41,347 nt of DNA from Flavobacterium sp. (GCA_030053925.1 JASGCX010000022.1:6807-48153); one strand, 5' to 3'; counted from the stretch's first letter, positions 1 through 9,567 are shown. Notes: a model not told the origin generated them from the letters alone. A program made the numbers and translations.

Positions 1-69
1 GGCAAAGAGTTGTAAGGCAAGCAGGCAAAGAGTTGTAAGGCAAGCAGGCAAAGAGTTGTAAGGCAAGCA
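1..69. repeat. Three tandem copies of a 23-bp repeat
   Basis: Three identical head-to-tail 23-bp units (1-23, 24-46, 47-69) begin GGCAAAGAGTT and end GGCAAGCA. A few bases of a fourth unit may follow at 70 before the sequence diverges. The array probably continues beyond the left edge. There are no spacers between units, so it is a minisatellite-type repeat and not CRISPR. Confidence 0.95.
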
Positions 70-134
70 GGAAGACGGGTTAGAAGCAAGAAACAAGTTT
101 CAAGAACACAAAACACAAAACTCAAAACGCACTG

Positions 135-1565
135 ATGAAGTATATTTTAAGTGGATTATTAGCAGTAGTTGCTTTAGTGTCAAATGCACAAACCGAAAAT
201 TTAATCGACTCTGTTTTGGCGAATAATATTATACGCATACCTGCGTATCAACTAGCTAAAGTGGGTAACGAAACATTGGTGCTGCAAATGAATTATGCAA
301 GTAGCAGCTTTGTAGATACCACTGGTGTTTATAAACTACAAAATGCCCAAATTTTGTCTGTTGATTTGTTGTTTACAGATTATCCCGCCAACCAAAATTT
401 AATAGCTTTAAACAAAAGGCGCTTACAAGCTTTGGCCTATTTAGTGCCTACTGCCACGCAACAGCCAAATACGCTTTGGCAAATTATTAGACAGTTAGAT
501 GGTAAAGACAAAGCCTCGGCAGCAAATATGTTACACGGTTTTGTAGTTAATTATCGCAGCCCCGAAACAATGGTTACAAAAAAGAAGGAAATTGATTTGA
601 TAAAATCTGTAACGCCCACTGTAATAAATGTACCAGCAGAAGTACCATTTGTAGAAGAAAAGGTTAATAATTGGAGTGCCATACATAATGGCCTTCGAAG
701 GCAACGAGTGGTTATATTTAACAGGCCGCTACGTAAAAGCGATATTAATAAACCAGTATTGCAAAAGATGGCTGCGCCAAAAGATACCATTGTGTCGTTT
801 ACTTACAAAGAAGCTAAAAGCAGCGAACTAATGCCCGATATGGGGGCAAAGTTTTTACGAGATAAAGATTCTGTTTTCTTTTTACTAGCACCACCCTTGC
901 AAGCAAGTACCAAGTTGGTGCCGCCAGTATTGCGTTCGTTGGGCGATTCTGGAGTATTAAAAACTTTAAAGCGCAATCAATTTAATAAAATGCTAGTAGT
1001 GGCAGATGTTACAGGTAGCATGAGCCCTTATGTAGCACAAATTTTTGCATGGATAAATAGTGAGGCCCAAAAAAGCAATGTGCAATATGTAGTATGCTTT
1101 AACGATGGTGATGGTAGAAATAATGACTATAAAAAAATAGGTAGAACAGGCGGTATTTATGGTGAAGTGTATAAAGATGCCATTCAACTATCAAAGCAGA
1201 TTATTAGCACTATGGATAAATGCCAAAACAACGACATTCAAGAGAATGATTGCGAAGCCCTTATTAAAGGTATTGACTTGTGTAGCGATTGTGAAGATGT
1301 GGTGCTGTTAGCCGATAGTTGGGCACCTGTACGAGATATTTCGCTAGCAGAAACCATTAAAAAACCTGTGAAAGTAATTGCTTGTGGCAATAGAATAGGC
1401 ATACGACCAGAATACATTGAAATAGCACTGAAAACCAATGGTAGCTTACATTTTATGAATGAAGATATTATAGACCTTACGCCATTGCGCAAAGGCAAGC
1501 AAATGATGATTCACGGAAAATTGTATGCCTACAAGAATGGTTGGGTAAATGAGGTGGTGAGGTAA
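135..1565 (+). CDS. Secreted protein with a VWA-like domain
   Basis: A 476-aa protein of unknown role. Residues 1-19 form a signal peptide ending in SNAQ, so it is predicted to be exported to the periplasm or surface. The only recognisable element is a von Willebrand A-like metal-binding motif, D291-V-T-G-S-M-S, placed after a hydrophobic strand (MLVVAD) as in a MIDAS site. A later VVLLAD strand fits the same Rossmann-like fold. The region before residue 280 shows no domain I recognise. It is preceded by the tandem repeat and an A-rich leader, and followed by a 120-bp AT-rich gap, so it looks monocistronic. The VWA assignment rests on the motif alone; the function is unknown. Confidence 0.75.
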   Translation: MKYILSGLLAVVALVSNAQTENLIDSVLANNIIRIPAYQLAKVGNETLVLQMNYASSSFVDTTGVYKLQNAQILSVDLLFTDYPANQNLIALNKRRLQALAYLVPTATQQPNTLWQIIRQLDGKDKASAANMLHGFVVNYRSPETMVTKKKEIDLIKSVTPTVINVPAEVPFVEEKVNNWSAIHNGLRRQRVVIFNRPLRKSDINKPVLQKMAAPKDTIVSFTYKEAKSSELMPDMGAKFLRDKDSVFFLLAPPLQASTKLVPPVLRSLGDSGVLKTLKRNQFNKMLVVADVTGSMSPYVAQIFAWINSEAQKSNVQYVVCFNDGDGRNNDYKKIGRTGGIYGEVYKDAIQLSKQIISTMDKCQNNDIQENDCEALIKGIDLCSDCEDVVLLADSWAPVRDISLAETIKKPVKVIACGNRIGIRPEYIEIALKTNGSLHFMNEDIIDLTPLRKGKQMMIHGKLYAYKNGWVNEVVR

Positions 1566-1685
1566 TTAAAATTTGAAATTTTTGATTTGAAATTTATAAA
1601 TGTTATGTTGCTGTAGTTAGGAAAAATACGTTTGAAAATACTTGCTATAAAATCAATTACTTTGTAGCTGATTAAAATTGTAATA

Positions 1686-2702
1686 ATGGAAAATCAACAT
1701 CTCAAATATTTTAAAGTAGAAAATTTTAAGCGTTTTGAATCGCTTGAGATGAATAATATAGGGCAGTTTAACTTGATTGTAGGGGATAACAATGTGGGCA
1801 AAACGAGTGTGTTGGAGGCGTTGTTGGTAGATGCAGATGGAAAAAAATTCCTTAATAATCTTTATTATATTCTTACTTCTTTAAGAAAGTTTGATAATCT
1901 TGAGGATCAATATCAAAAAAATTATTTTTTAGATTATTTCTTAAATGATAAAAATACGGACGAGCAATTTTTATTTAAAACAGAAACACTTGAGGGTATT
2001 TTTATTTATAGATTGATTAATCAACCTAATAGTTTGCCTAATTTAAGATCATGGAATTTTAATGCACAAAATTTGATTTTAGAAATCGATTTAAAATTTG
2101 AAGTAAATCAAAAAATTACTAAACTAAACTTACACGTGCCTTTTGTACCATTTGGGTATTCTTACGACCATGATTTAACAAAATATTACTCTACTTACAT
2201 TCAGTTAAGTGGAAAAAGACGTGAGAAATTTCTTGACGCATTAAGAAAAATTGTACCTCAGATAAAGACGATTGAAGTAAATGCAGGATTTTCAAAAGAT
2301 GCGATTTTATTAATTGGCCAAAATGACGAAGATGCGGTTTTGCCATTAGCTACTTTTGGTGACGGCTTTTTAAAACTGTTTCGTTTGTTAATTTCTATTA
2401 TTATTCATTCGGGTAAGCGTTTAATGATTGATGAAATTGATACAGGCATTCATTACAGTAGAATGAAAGATTTTTGGAAAATTTTAATTGAATCGTCTAT
2501 CGATAACCAAGTACAATTATTTGCCACTACGCACAGCAAAGAAGCGTTGCAATATTATAAAGAGGCTTTAGAAGAATTGGGCTATCAAGATAAAGGTAGA
2601 GTGATACGATTAGTAGAACATAAGCATAAAGTAGTAAAAGCTTACACTTATACATTTGAACAGTTTGAACATTCTATTGATTATGACAATGAAATTCGAT
2701 AA
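1686..2702 (+). CDS. AAA-family ATPase (OLD/AAA_15-like)
   Basis: A 338-aa ABC/SMC-type ATPase of the OLD-like group. It opens with the typical IENFKRF-like strand (FKVENFKRFESL), followed by Walker A G33-D-N-N-V-G-K-T40. Walker B with catalytic acid is at LMIDEID (246-252), and an H-loop-like FATTHSKEAL runs around 279-288. There is no fused TOPRIM nuclease domain. Instead a TOPRIM-like protein is encoded 3 bp downstream, so the two genes are almost certainly co-transcribed and probably form one complex. OLD-family and Gabija/Septu-type ATPase-nuclease pairs act in phage defence. That role is an inference here. The pair is visibly more AT-rich than the neighbouring ftsK, which would fit horizontal acquisition. 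Confidence 0.88.
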   Translation: MENQHLKYFKVENFKRFESLEMNNIGQFNLIVGDNNVGKTSVLEALLVDADGKKFLNNLYYILTSLRKFDNLEDQYQKNYFLDYFLNDKNTDEQFLFKTETLEGIFIYRLINQPNSLPNLRSWNFNAQNLILEIDLKFEVNQKITKLNLHVPFVPFGYSYDHDLTKYYSTYIQLSGKRREKFLDALRKIVPQIKTIEVNAGFSKDAILLIGQNDEDAVLPLATFGDGFLKLFRLLISIIIHSGKRLMIDEIDTGIHYSRMKDFWKILIESSIDNQVQLFATTHSKEALQYYKEALEELGYQDKGRVIRLVEHKHKVVKAYTYTFEQFEHSIDYDNEIR

Positions 2703-2705
2703 AAG

Positions 2706-3308
2706 ATGAAGTGTAAAATTTTTGTTGAAGGTGAAGCTGATATAAAATTTATAAAAGACTTCGTACTTAATCGATTCAATAAAACACTTGGGAAAAGTGA
2801 TATTGTTAATTTAGGTGGATGGACAGGCATTCGCAAAGAAGTAGATCAGTTTCTTATTAATTCAGGACCCAATAATGACGAAGGTGTTAATGTGGTGATT
2901 TTGGATGCTGATGCTGAACATAATTTAGGTGGTTTTGAAACGAGAAAAGCTGAAATAGAGGCTATTAAAGCTGAATTAGGTATTCAGTTTGTATTATTTC
3001 TTTTCCCTAACAATAAAGATAATGGTGATTTAGAAACGCTTTTATCAAGCATTATTAATCCTAATAACGAGGACATATTTAAGTGTTGGGCTAGTTTTGA
3101 AAATTGTATTTCTGGTTTAAAGAAAAATTATACGATACCTGCTCGAAAAACAAAAATTTATGCTTACATGGAAGTTCTTCATGGTACTACAGGTAGTGAA
3201 AAAGAAAAAGTAAAGGATAAGAATCGAGATTTTAACAATAAAGAACATTGGGATTTGGAAAACATGTCTTTAAACCCTTTGTACAATTTTCTTGCGCCAT
3301 TTTTGTAG
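2706..3308 (+). CDS. TOPRIM-like DUF3226 protein, partner of the upstream ATPase
   Basis: A 200-aa protein that starts 3 bp after the ATPase stop codon. The N-terminal strand K-I-F-V-E8-G-E-A-D, followed by V-V-I-L-D67-A-D69, reproduces the acidic E...DxD arrangement of a TOPRIM fold. A later FPNNKDNGDLETLL stretch is typical of the DUF3226 group, which is usually encoded next to an AAA ATPase. The probable role is the nuclease-like half of a split OLD system, with Mg2+ held by E8, D67 and D69. Catalysis and defence function are inferred. No further gene of a defence cassette follows; ftsK begins 145 bp downstream. Confidence 0.8.
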   Translation: MKCKIFVEGEADIKFIKDFVLNRFNKTLGKSDIVNLGGWTGIRKEVDQFLINSGPNNDEGVNVVILDADAEHNLGGFETRKAEIEAIKAELGIQFVLFLFPNNKDNGDLETLLSSIINPNNEDIFKCWASFENCISGLKKNYTIPARKTKIYAYMEVLHGTTGSEKEKVKDKNRDFNNKEHWDLENMSLNPLYNFLAPFL

Positions 3309-3440
3309 GCTTTCAAATCTCAAATCCCAAACACCTTAAACTGTTCCTCAGAGTTATCCACGTACAAGTGTGCTACGCAACAGGTGCCGATAAGAAATCC
3401 ACATGCTGGCTCAAAAATAATTACTCGCAGTAGCAAAACG

Positions 3441-3448
3441 TATATTTG
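3441..3448 (+). promoter_or_regulatory. Bacteroidetes -7 box of ftsK (TATATTTG)
   Basis: This is a perfect TAnnTTTG box ending only 5 nt before the ftsK ATG. No good TTG -33 element is visible at the usual distance. If the box is used, the transcript would start at or a few bases from the start codon. Confidence 0.55.
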
Positions 3449-3453
3449 TTTTC

Positions 3454-6168
3454 ATGGCAAATAGCTTAAAAAAGAAAGTTCCACCACCGCCTAACCCCGA
3501 GGTATTAACTGAAGATAAAGAGGTAGATGTTACCGTGGTTGAAGTGGTTAAGGACGAACGCACAACAAAAATTGCAGGTGCCATAAGCCTGTTGCTTACT
3601 ATTTTCTTGTTTATTGCTTTTACATCGTACTTGTTTACATGGCAAGAAGATCAGGATAAAGTGTACCAATTTGGCATTAAAATTTTTGCCACCAACGATG
3701 TGCGGGTGCATAATTTGTTGGGTGTTTTGGGGGCTTTTGTGGCGCATTTGTTTATTTACAAAGGCTTTGGCATTGCATCGTATTTGTTTTGTACCTTCTT
3801 TTTTGTGTTAGGTATTAATTTATTGTTTGGCAAAAAAATTTTTAGCCTTGTGCGTAACCTGCGTTATGTAATAGTAGGCTTGGTGGTGCTAAGCATGGCT
3901 TTTGCATTTATTACAAGTACTAGCTACTTTAGCTGGGGTGGTGCTGTGGGCGAGTTGTTGAGCAATTGGTTTGTAAAATGGATAGGTAATGTAGGTACAA
4001 GTGCATTGCTTGTGGTTACTGTATTTAGCTATGTTATTTGGCGTTTTAACCCATCGTTTAAATGGCCCGAAAACAAGGTAACTGCCGATTTGAAAGATAC
4101 AAATGATAGCCTTGATTTGATGGGTGAAAATAACATAGAAGGTGATATTTTAGAAGAAGATATTGATGAAGCTGAGGCACAAATTTTACCATTAAGTCAA
4201 AATAAATTAAAAGAGGGTGCTAGCGGTAAAGTGGTAGTAACGCCAAAAGAAGAAGCACCAAAACACGACCCATTGAACCAGTTTGGCGTAACTGAAAAAG
4301 ACATAGATGCACCGCCTGTAGCAGAAAATAAAGGCAAATTGTTTATAGCCGAAGATTCCAAAAAGAAGAAGGAAAAGGCCATAGATACGATGTTGGATTT
4401 ACCACTAGAAATAGCACCTACAGATAATGAAGGTGTAGCGGCAATAATGTTGAAACCAACAGCAAACAACATACCTTTTAATGTAGATGATGATGACGAA
4501 GATATTGAAGAACACGAACCAACGGTAGAAGCTAGAAGGCCTTTAAAGATTGAGTTTGATGATGAAATAGATATTGAACTTGAGATGCAAGATATGGTTG
4601 ATGATGAGGATGAAACCTTAGACCGTAGACCGTTGCCTGTTGACCACTTTGGTATAGATACCTTGTTTGACCCAACACTTGAACTGAAAGACTACAAATA
4701 CCCATCGATAGAGTTGCTAGAAACGCATGGTAGTGAGAAAATTGTTCACGACCCTAACGAACTAGAAACTAATAAAAATCAAATTATTGCCACACTTAAA
4801 AACTACGACATAGCCATACAGCGTATTGCAGCTACCGTAGGGCCTACAGTTACCTTATACGAAATTGTACCTGCACCAGGGGTGCGTATTAGTCGTATTA
4901 AAAACCTAGAAGACGATATAGCATTGAGTTTGGCAGCTTTAGGTATTCGTATTATAGCACCAATACCGGGCAAAGGCACTATTGGTATAGAAGTGCCAAA
5001 TGTGCGTAAAACGGTAGTAAGCATGAAGACCTTATTGGCTTCGGAAAAGTTTACTAACAGTTCCTTTTCTTTACCAATAGCTATTGGTAAAAAAATTGAC
5101 AACGAAAACTTTATAGTAGACCTAGCAACCATGCCACATTTATTAATGGCAGGTGCTACTGGTCAAGGTAAATCGGTGGGTTTAAATGCCATACTAGTGT
5201 CGTTGTTGTACAAAAAACATCCATCACACTTAAAGTTTGTACTAGTAGATCCAAAGAAGGTAGAGTTGAGCATTTACAAAGTGATAGAAAAACATTTTTT
5301 AGCCAAACTACCTGGCGAAGAAGAAAGTATTATTACTGATACAAAGAAAGTAGTACACACGTTAAACGCCTTGTGTATAGAGATGGATAATCGTTATGAC
5401 TTGCTAAAAGAAGCTGGTTGTAGAAACATTAAAGAGTACAATGAGAAGTTTTTAAATCGCAAATTGAACCCACAAAAAGGCCATCAATTTTTACCATTTA
5501 TAGTGTTGGTGGTAGATGAATTTGCCGATTTGATTATGACCGCTGGTAAAGAAGTAGAGATGCCAATAGCAAGATTGGCGCAGCTTGCAAGGGCTATTGG
5601 TATTCACTTAATTATTGCCACACAAAGGCCTTCGGTAAATATTATTACAGGTACAATTAAGGCTAATTTTCCTGCCCGAATTGCCTTTAAAGTATCTAGC
5701 AAAATAGATAGTAGAACCATTTTAGATGCTGGTGGTGCCGAGCAATTAATAGGTAAAGGCGATATGCTAATAAGCTATAATGGCGATATTACTCGTTTGC
5801 AATGTGCATTTGTAGACACACCAGAGGTTGATAAAATTGTAGAATTTATTGGCAACCAACGTGGCTATCCAGATGCCTTTTTATTGCCCGAATACATCGA
5901 TGAAAAAGAAGAAGGCGGTGGCAAAGGTTTTGATGCCGCCGATAGAGATCCCTTATTTAATGATGCTGCAAAGTTGATTGTACAAAATCAAATTGGTTCT
6001 ACCTCTTTAATACAACGTAGAATGAAACTTGGCTACAATAGGGCTGGCCGCTTGATGGACCAATTAGAATCGGCAGGTATTGTAGGTGTTAACCTTGGTA
6101 ATAAAGCCAGAGAAGTGTTGTTTAAAAGTGAAACAGAATTACAAGAATATTTAGACTCGATGGGATAA
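3454..6168 (+). CDS. ftsK: DNA translocase FtsK
   Basis: A 904-aa septal DNA translocase that moves chromosome ends through the division site and activates XerCD recombination. The N-terminal domain has four hydrophobic segments (about 38-62, 88-125, 135-155, 178-197). An acidic, low-complexity linker follows to about residue 400. The motor domain has Walker A G567-A-T-G-Q-G-K-S574 and Walker B VLVVDEFADL (D688-E689). The C-terminal gamma winged-helix domain (about 835-900, with IQRRMKLGYNRAGRLMDQLE) reads the orienting KOPS-type sequences. Length and order match family members in Bacteroidota. It is probably monocistronic, with its own promoter box directly at the ATG, and converges on the downstream transporter gene. 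Confidence 0.97.
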   Translation: MANSLKKKVPPPPNPEVLTEDKEVDVTVVEVVKDERTTKIAGAISLLLTIFLFIAFTSYLFTWQEDQDKVYQFGIKIFATNDVRVHNLLGVLGAFVAHLFIYKGFGIASYLFCTFFFVLGINLLFGKKIFSLVRNLRYVIVGLVVLSMAFAFITSTSYFSWGGAVGELLSNWFVKWIGNVGTSALLVVTVFSYVIWRFNPSFKWPENKVTADLKDTNDSLDLMGENNIEGDILEEDIDEAEAQILPLSQNKLKEGASGKVVVTPKEEAPKHDPLNQFGVTEKDIDAPPVAENKGKLFIAEDSKKKKEKAIDTMLDLPLEIAPTDNEGVAAIMLKPTANNIPFNVDDDDEDIEEHEPTVEARRPLKIEFDDEIDIELEMQDMVDDEDETLDRRPLPVDHFGIDTLFDPTLELKDYKYPSIELLETHGSEKIVHDPNELETNKNQIIATLKNYDIAIQRIAATVGPTVTLYEIVPAPGVRISRIKNLEDDIALSLAALGIRIIAPIPGKGTIGIEVPNVRKTVVSMKTLLASEKFTNSSFSLPIAIGKKIDNENFIVDLATMPHLLMAGATGQGKSVGLNAILVSLLYKKHPSHLKFVLVDPKKVELSIYKVIEKHFLAKLPGEEESIITDTKKVVHTLNALCIEMDNRYDLLKEAGCRNIKEYNEKFLNRKLNPQKGHQFLPFIVLVVDEFADLIMTAGKEVEMPIARLAQLARAIGIHLIIATQRPSVNIITGTIKANFPARIAFKVSSKIDSRTILDAGGAEQLIGKGDMLISYNGDITRLQCAFVDTPEVDKIVEFIGNQRGYPDAFLLPEYIDEKEEGGGKGFDAADRDPLFNDAAKLIVQNQIGSTSLIQRRMKLGYNRAGRLMDQLESAGIVGVNLGNKAREVLFKSETELQEYLDSMG

Positions 6169-6203
6169 CTGTTGATTATCCCATCAAGTTTCTTTTGATG
6201 CTA

Positions 6204-7274
6204 TTATTTACGAGTGCTAATCATTTGTTCGCCAATGTAGCTACCATAACTAGTAATACAAAATGAGGCTACTAGAATTAATAACCCAATGATTAAAATA
6301 AGATTGGTAGCCGGTTTTACCTGTTTCCATTCTTTCAATAGTACACCCACTATGTAGCTAAAAAATATGAGCATAGACATGTGTAAAACCCAACTAGCAA
6401 ATTCAAAATTGCCCATTTTTACATGGCCTAAACCGTAAAAAAAGAATTGAAGGCTCCAAAGTAAACCTGCCGATGCGGCTAAAAGCCAATTGCCAAGCAA
6501 GAATTTATTGCTTACTGCATTAGTTGGTAAAAATTCTTTCAAAGTGCGGCCTTTAATACCTGCAATTACAAACCAGATAAGGTTTACAAAAAAACAGCCG
6601 CTAGTAGAAACAATCATTTTGGCATTGCCTTCAAAATTGCCTGCACCGTTGTTTGCAGCCATATCTGCAATTGGTTTACCATATTCAAGAGATAGATTAA
6701 AAACACCCGATAATACGCCTGCTACTATTGATAGTAACAAGCCTAACAACATCTTAAAACCCTTACCATTGTTAGATAATACTGTTAAATCTTTCTCTTT
6801 TTTAAAGCCAGCCCAGCCGCAGAATAACACGCCTACAACAGAAAAAATCATGCCTATAAGCACGATATTACCACCAGGTTTGGTGAAAAAAGTATCTAAT
6901 CCACCAAAAACAAATAAAGGTAAAATGGTGCCAATTACCGCCGAAATACCAATGGCTAAAGTGTAGGTTAATGAATAGCCAATATGATTTATTGCTTTGC
7001 CAAATGACATGCCACCAAAGCCATAAATGCCACCTAAAATAAATGCCATCCAAAAAGGTTTTGAGGGTGCTTTGGCTAGTATCGTAAAAAAGTTAGGCAC
7101 TGTTAACCATCCCAAAATAAGCGGAATAATTATCCAAGCAAATAGGGCTTGTGCCAACCAAAATGTACCCCAAGACCATTTTTGTAATTTGGTACTAGGT
7201 AAATAGCAACTTGCCGCTGAAACGCCACCAATAGCGTGTAAAAAAGTGCCAATAATTGGGTTGGGGGTTATCAT
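6204..7274 (-). CDS. rhaT: RhaT-type L-rhamnose/H+ symporter family protein
   Basis: A 356-aa polytopic membrane protein with about ten transmembrane segments. It aligns by eye with E. coli RhaT from the start: a GTFLHAIGGVSAASCYLPSxK segment followed by KWSWGTFW and a WIIIPLILGWL helix. RhaT belongs to the drug/metabolite transporter superfamily and imports L-rhamnose or L-lyxose with protons. It is the last gene of a minus-strand operon, 40 bp after the oxygenase fusion, so it probably brings in the substrate of the upstream enzymes. No rhamnose isomerase, kinase or aldolase genes are nearby, so the substrate could be another deoxy-sugar or polyol. The family assignment is firm; the substrate is not. 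Confidence 0.85.
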   Translation of the reverse strand: MITPNPIIGTFLHAIGGVSAASCYLPSTKLQKWSWGTFWLAQALFAWIIIPLILGWLTVPNFFTILAKAPSKPFWMAFILGGIYGFGGMSFGKAINHIGYSLTYTLAIGISAVIGTILPLFVFGGLDTFFTKPGGNIVLIGMIFSVVGVLFCGWAGFKKEKDLTVLSNNGKGFKMLLGLLLSIVAGVLSGVFNLSLEYGKPIADMAANNGAGNFEGNAKMIVSTSGCFFVNLIWFVIAGIKGRTLKEFLPTNAVSNKFLLGNWLLAASAGLLWSLQFFFYGLGHVKMGNFEFASWVLHMSMLIFFSYIVGVLLKEWKQVKPATNLILIIGLLILVASFCITSYGSYIGEQMISTRK

Positions 7275-7314
7275 GTATTGTTTGTTTTAATGTGGTTATG
7301 AGGTGTTTAAAATT

Positions 7315-9567
7315 CTAAAACTCGTCGTAAGCTATTTTATCCATTTGTGCGCCAAGGCTGTTTAGCATTTCTATGCTAGCTTTTGTCATTATAGGTGGGC
7401 CACACAAATAAAATTCTACTTCGTTAATATCGGCTTTGTTTTTTAAATAATTGTTGTAAAGCACTTCGTGGATATAGCCAATTTCACCTGCCCAATTGTC
7501 TTCAATTTTAGGTTCAGATAAAGCAATATGAAATGAGAAATTCTCAAATGTTGCAGCTAATTGTTTAAAGTAGCCAACATAAAATAACTCCAATTTTGAG
7601 CGAGCACCATACCAAAAACTAACTTTACGTTGTGTTTGCAATGTCTCAAAAAGGTAGGCAATATGCGAACGTAGTGGCGCCATACCTGCACCACCACCTA
7701 AATAAATCATTTCGTTATTGGTTTGCCTAATTTCAAAGTTGCCAAAAGCTCCTGCTAGTGTAACGGTGTCATTGGGCTTTAAGCTAAATACATACGTTGA
7801 CCCAATGCCCGCAAGCGCATTACTATTGGCAGGTGGCAATGCAATACGAACATTAAATTTCAATTGCTCATCTGTTGCAGGGTTACTTGCCATAGAGTAA
7901 TTACGTGTTGTTTCTAAAGCGTTGTTTACCTTGTAGTGTAGCAATTTTTGCGCTTGCCAAGTTTGCAAATAATCTGCTTCTATGGTTAGTTGGCTAAACT
8001 GTATGTTGTATTCAGGAATTGCAATTTTGGTGTATTGCCCTGGTTTAAAATCAATTTTATTATTGCCAATTGGTTCTAAAATTAACTCCTTAATAAATGT
8101 GGCAATATTATGGTTGCTTACTACTTTGTAGCTAAATGCCTGTTTTGTTTGTAGTTTGGTAGTATTGGTTAGATGCAAGAAAATATAGCCATTTTCTATG
8201 GTTATGGCATAAGTATTAAGTGCTTCGCAAACAGGGCTTCTTTTGGGCAAGCCATCTTTAATACCAAAGCGACCATTGTGTTTAGGACATTCAATATCAT
8301 TACCTATAATTATGCCTTCTGCCAAGTGCGTATTGCCATGTGTGCAAATGCCATCTGTGGCAAAAACTTCATCATCTAGTGTTCTATAAATGGCGTATGT
8401 TTTATTATTAAAATCAAAGCGTTTTATATCGCCTACAAACAAGGCATCTAGTTCACAAACTTCAATTTTGCCATCTTGTAACTTTTTTGCATCACCTTTA
8501 ATAAGGTTGCTATTATTGAGGTTCTTTTGTTTTTGGGGCAATGCTCGTTTTACGTAAAAGCTAGGGTCTTTACGCTGTTTTAAGATGGTGGGAATAATTT
8601 CTTTATAGGCATCTATAATACCCTTGTAAGGTTTTGGGCAATCGTCTTTAATTAATTCGTGTAATTTAGGTAAGGCATGATATGGCACTAATGGAAACAT
8701 GTGGTGCTCCAGGTGATAATTCATGTTCCAATATAAAAATCGGTTAACGCTATTCATGTACACAGTGCGGCAATTTAACCGATGGTCTAATACATTTTCT
8801 TGAAGCCCTGCATGTTGTGTAAAGCCATAAATAGGCATCAGCCAAGTGCCAAATAATGTGGGTAAACCCACATACATTATTGGCAAGAAAGATTGGAAAA
8901 TGATAGAAAGTGCTATTACCAAAATGAATATTGATAGGTATATTCTAGAAATAAAAATTACTTTTTTGTGTTCGTATTCGGGTAAATAAGTAGCTACCTC
9001 TTTGTCTATTTTTCCCGAGGCATGGGTTAATAGTTTTTTCCACTCGGGTAAGGCTGCGCCAATACCTAAAAACACCAAAGCCAAATCTCTTAATCTTGGT
9101 GGTGTCTGTACGCTTATTTCTGGGTCTCTACCTCTAATAATGGTATCGCTGTGATGCCTTGCGTGGCTCCATCGCCACACAGTTGATTGCCTAAATACCA
9201 TGAACGATGATATTTCGTATAAGGCATTATTTAGCCAATCTGTTTTAAAGGCTGTGCCGTGGCTTGATTCGTGCCAACGCGAATCGGAACTTGAAGCATA
9301 CAAAATACTATAAACCATGTATGGCAATATTGCATACCAATGCCCCCACCATTTGTACACTAAGTAGCCCGATAAACCAATTAAACCCAACCAAATTAAG
9401 GTATCTAAAATGGCTGGCCCATCTTTACGAGTAAGTAAGCTGCGCATTTTATCTCTTTCTATAGGCGATTGATACCAATCTGCATTTGCCAAGCCCATTT
9501 CAACAGCTTTTTTTGCTTCAACACCTATTAAACTGTAATCTCTTAGCGTATTTTCTGTTACTAGCAT
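7315..9567 (-). CDS. MocD-MocE-MocF-like fusion: desaturase-type oxygenase, Rieske ferredoxin, NqrF-like reductase
   Basis: A 750-aa three-part enzyme. Residues 1-340 form a membrane di-iron oxygenase of the fatty-acid desaturase superfamily with histidine boxes H99-E-S-S-H103, H135-A-R-H138-H139 and H285-L-E-H288-H289. Hydrophobic helices lie around 50-92 and 205-245, and GRDPEI after box 2 is typical of rhizopine-type MocD. Residues 365-465 form a Rieske domain with C408-T-H410 and C427-P-K-H430. Residues 475-750 are an FAD/NADH reductase closest to the NqrF C-terminus (RNYSMASNP, NVRIALPP, GGGAGMAPLRSH, FWYGARS, FYLCGPP). One chain could thus pass electrons from NADH via FAD and the Rieske cluster to the di-iron site. 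In rhizobia these are separate moc genes. It starts 14 bp after the isomerase gene and is probably co-transcribed with it and with rhaT. The substrate is unknown; lipid desaturation is the alternative reading. Confidence 0.88.
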   Translation of the reverse strand: MLVTENTLRDYSLIGVEAKKAVEMGLANADWYQSPIERDKMRSLLTRKDGPAILDTLIWLGLIGLSGYLVYKWWGHWYAILPYMVYSILYASSSDSRWHESSHGTAFKTDWLNNALYEISSFMVFRQSTVWRWSHARHHSDTIIRGRDPEISVQTPPRLRDLALVFLGIGAALPEWKKLLTHASGKIDKEVATYLPEYEHKKVIFISRIYLSIFILVIALSIIFQSFLPIMYVGLPTLFGTWLMPIYGFTQHAGLQENVLDHRLNCRTVYMNSVNRFLYWNMNYHLEHHMFPLVPYHALPKLHELIKDDCPKPYKGIIDAYKEIIPTILKQRKDPSFYVKRALPQKQKNLNNSNLIKGDAKKLQDGKIEVCELDALFVGDIKRFDFNNKTYAIYRTLDDEVFATDGICTHGNTHLAEGIIIGNDIECPKHNGRFGIKDGLPKRSPVCEALNTYAITIENGYIFLHLTNTTKLQTKQAFSYKVVSNHNIATFIKELILEPIGNNKIDFKPGQYTKIAIPEYNIQFSQLTIEADYLQTWQAQKLLHYKVNNALETTRNYSMASNPATDEQLKFNVRIALPPANSNALAGIGSTYVFSLKPNDTVTLAGAFGNFEIRQTNNEMIYLGGGAGMAPLRSHIAYLFETLQTQRKVSFWYGARSKLELFYVGYFKQLAATFENFSFHIALSEPKIEDNWAGEIGYIHEVLYNNYLKNKADINEVEFYLCGPPIMTKASIEMLNSLGAQMDKIAYDEF

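Noticed and set aside
1..69. Possible CRISPR array at the left edge
   Set aside because: The repeat units are directly adjacent with no spacers, and no cas gene is present.
1572..1595. Two TTTGAAATTT copies after the VWA-like gene
   Set aside because: Simple AT-rich sequence of a type expected by chance in this genome; no function can be supported.
3354..3362. TTATCCACG, similar to a DnaA box, upstream of ftsK
   Set aside because: It is a single imperfect site without a cluster, DUE or dnaA gene, so it does not support an origin.
6182..6200. Small inverted repeat CATCAA...TTGATG between ftsK and rhaT
   Set aside because: The stem is six A/T-rich pairs with no T-run on either strand, so it is too weak to call a terminator.
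6490..6966. 158-codon open frame opposite the RhaT-type gene
   Set aside because: It is antisense to a clearly recognised transporter; its composition mirrors the reverse strand of hydrophobic codons.
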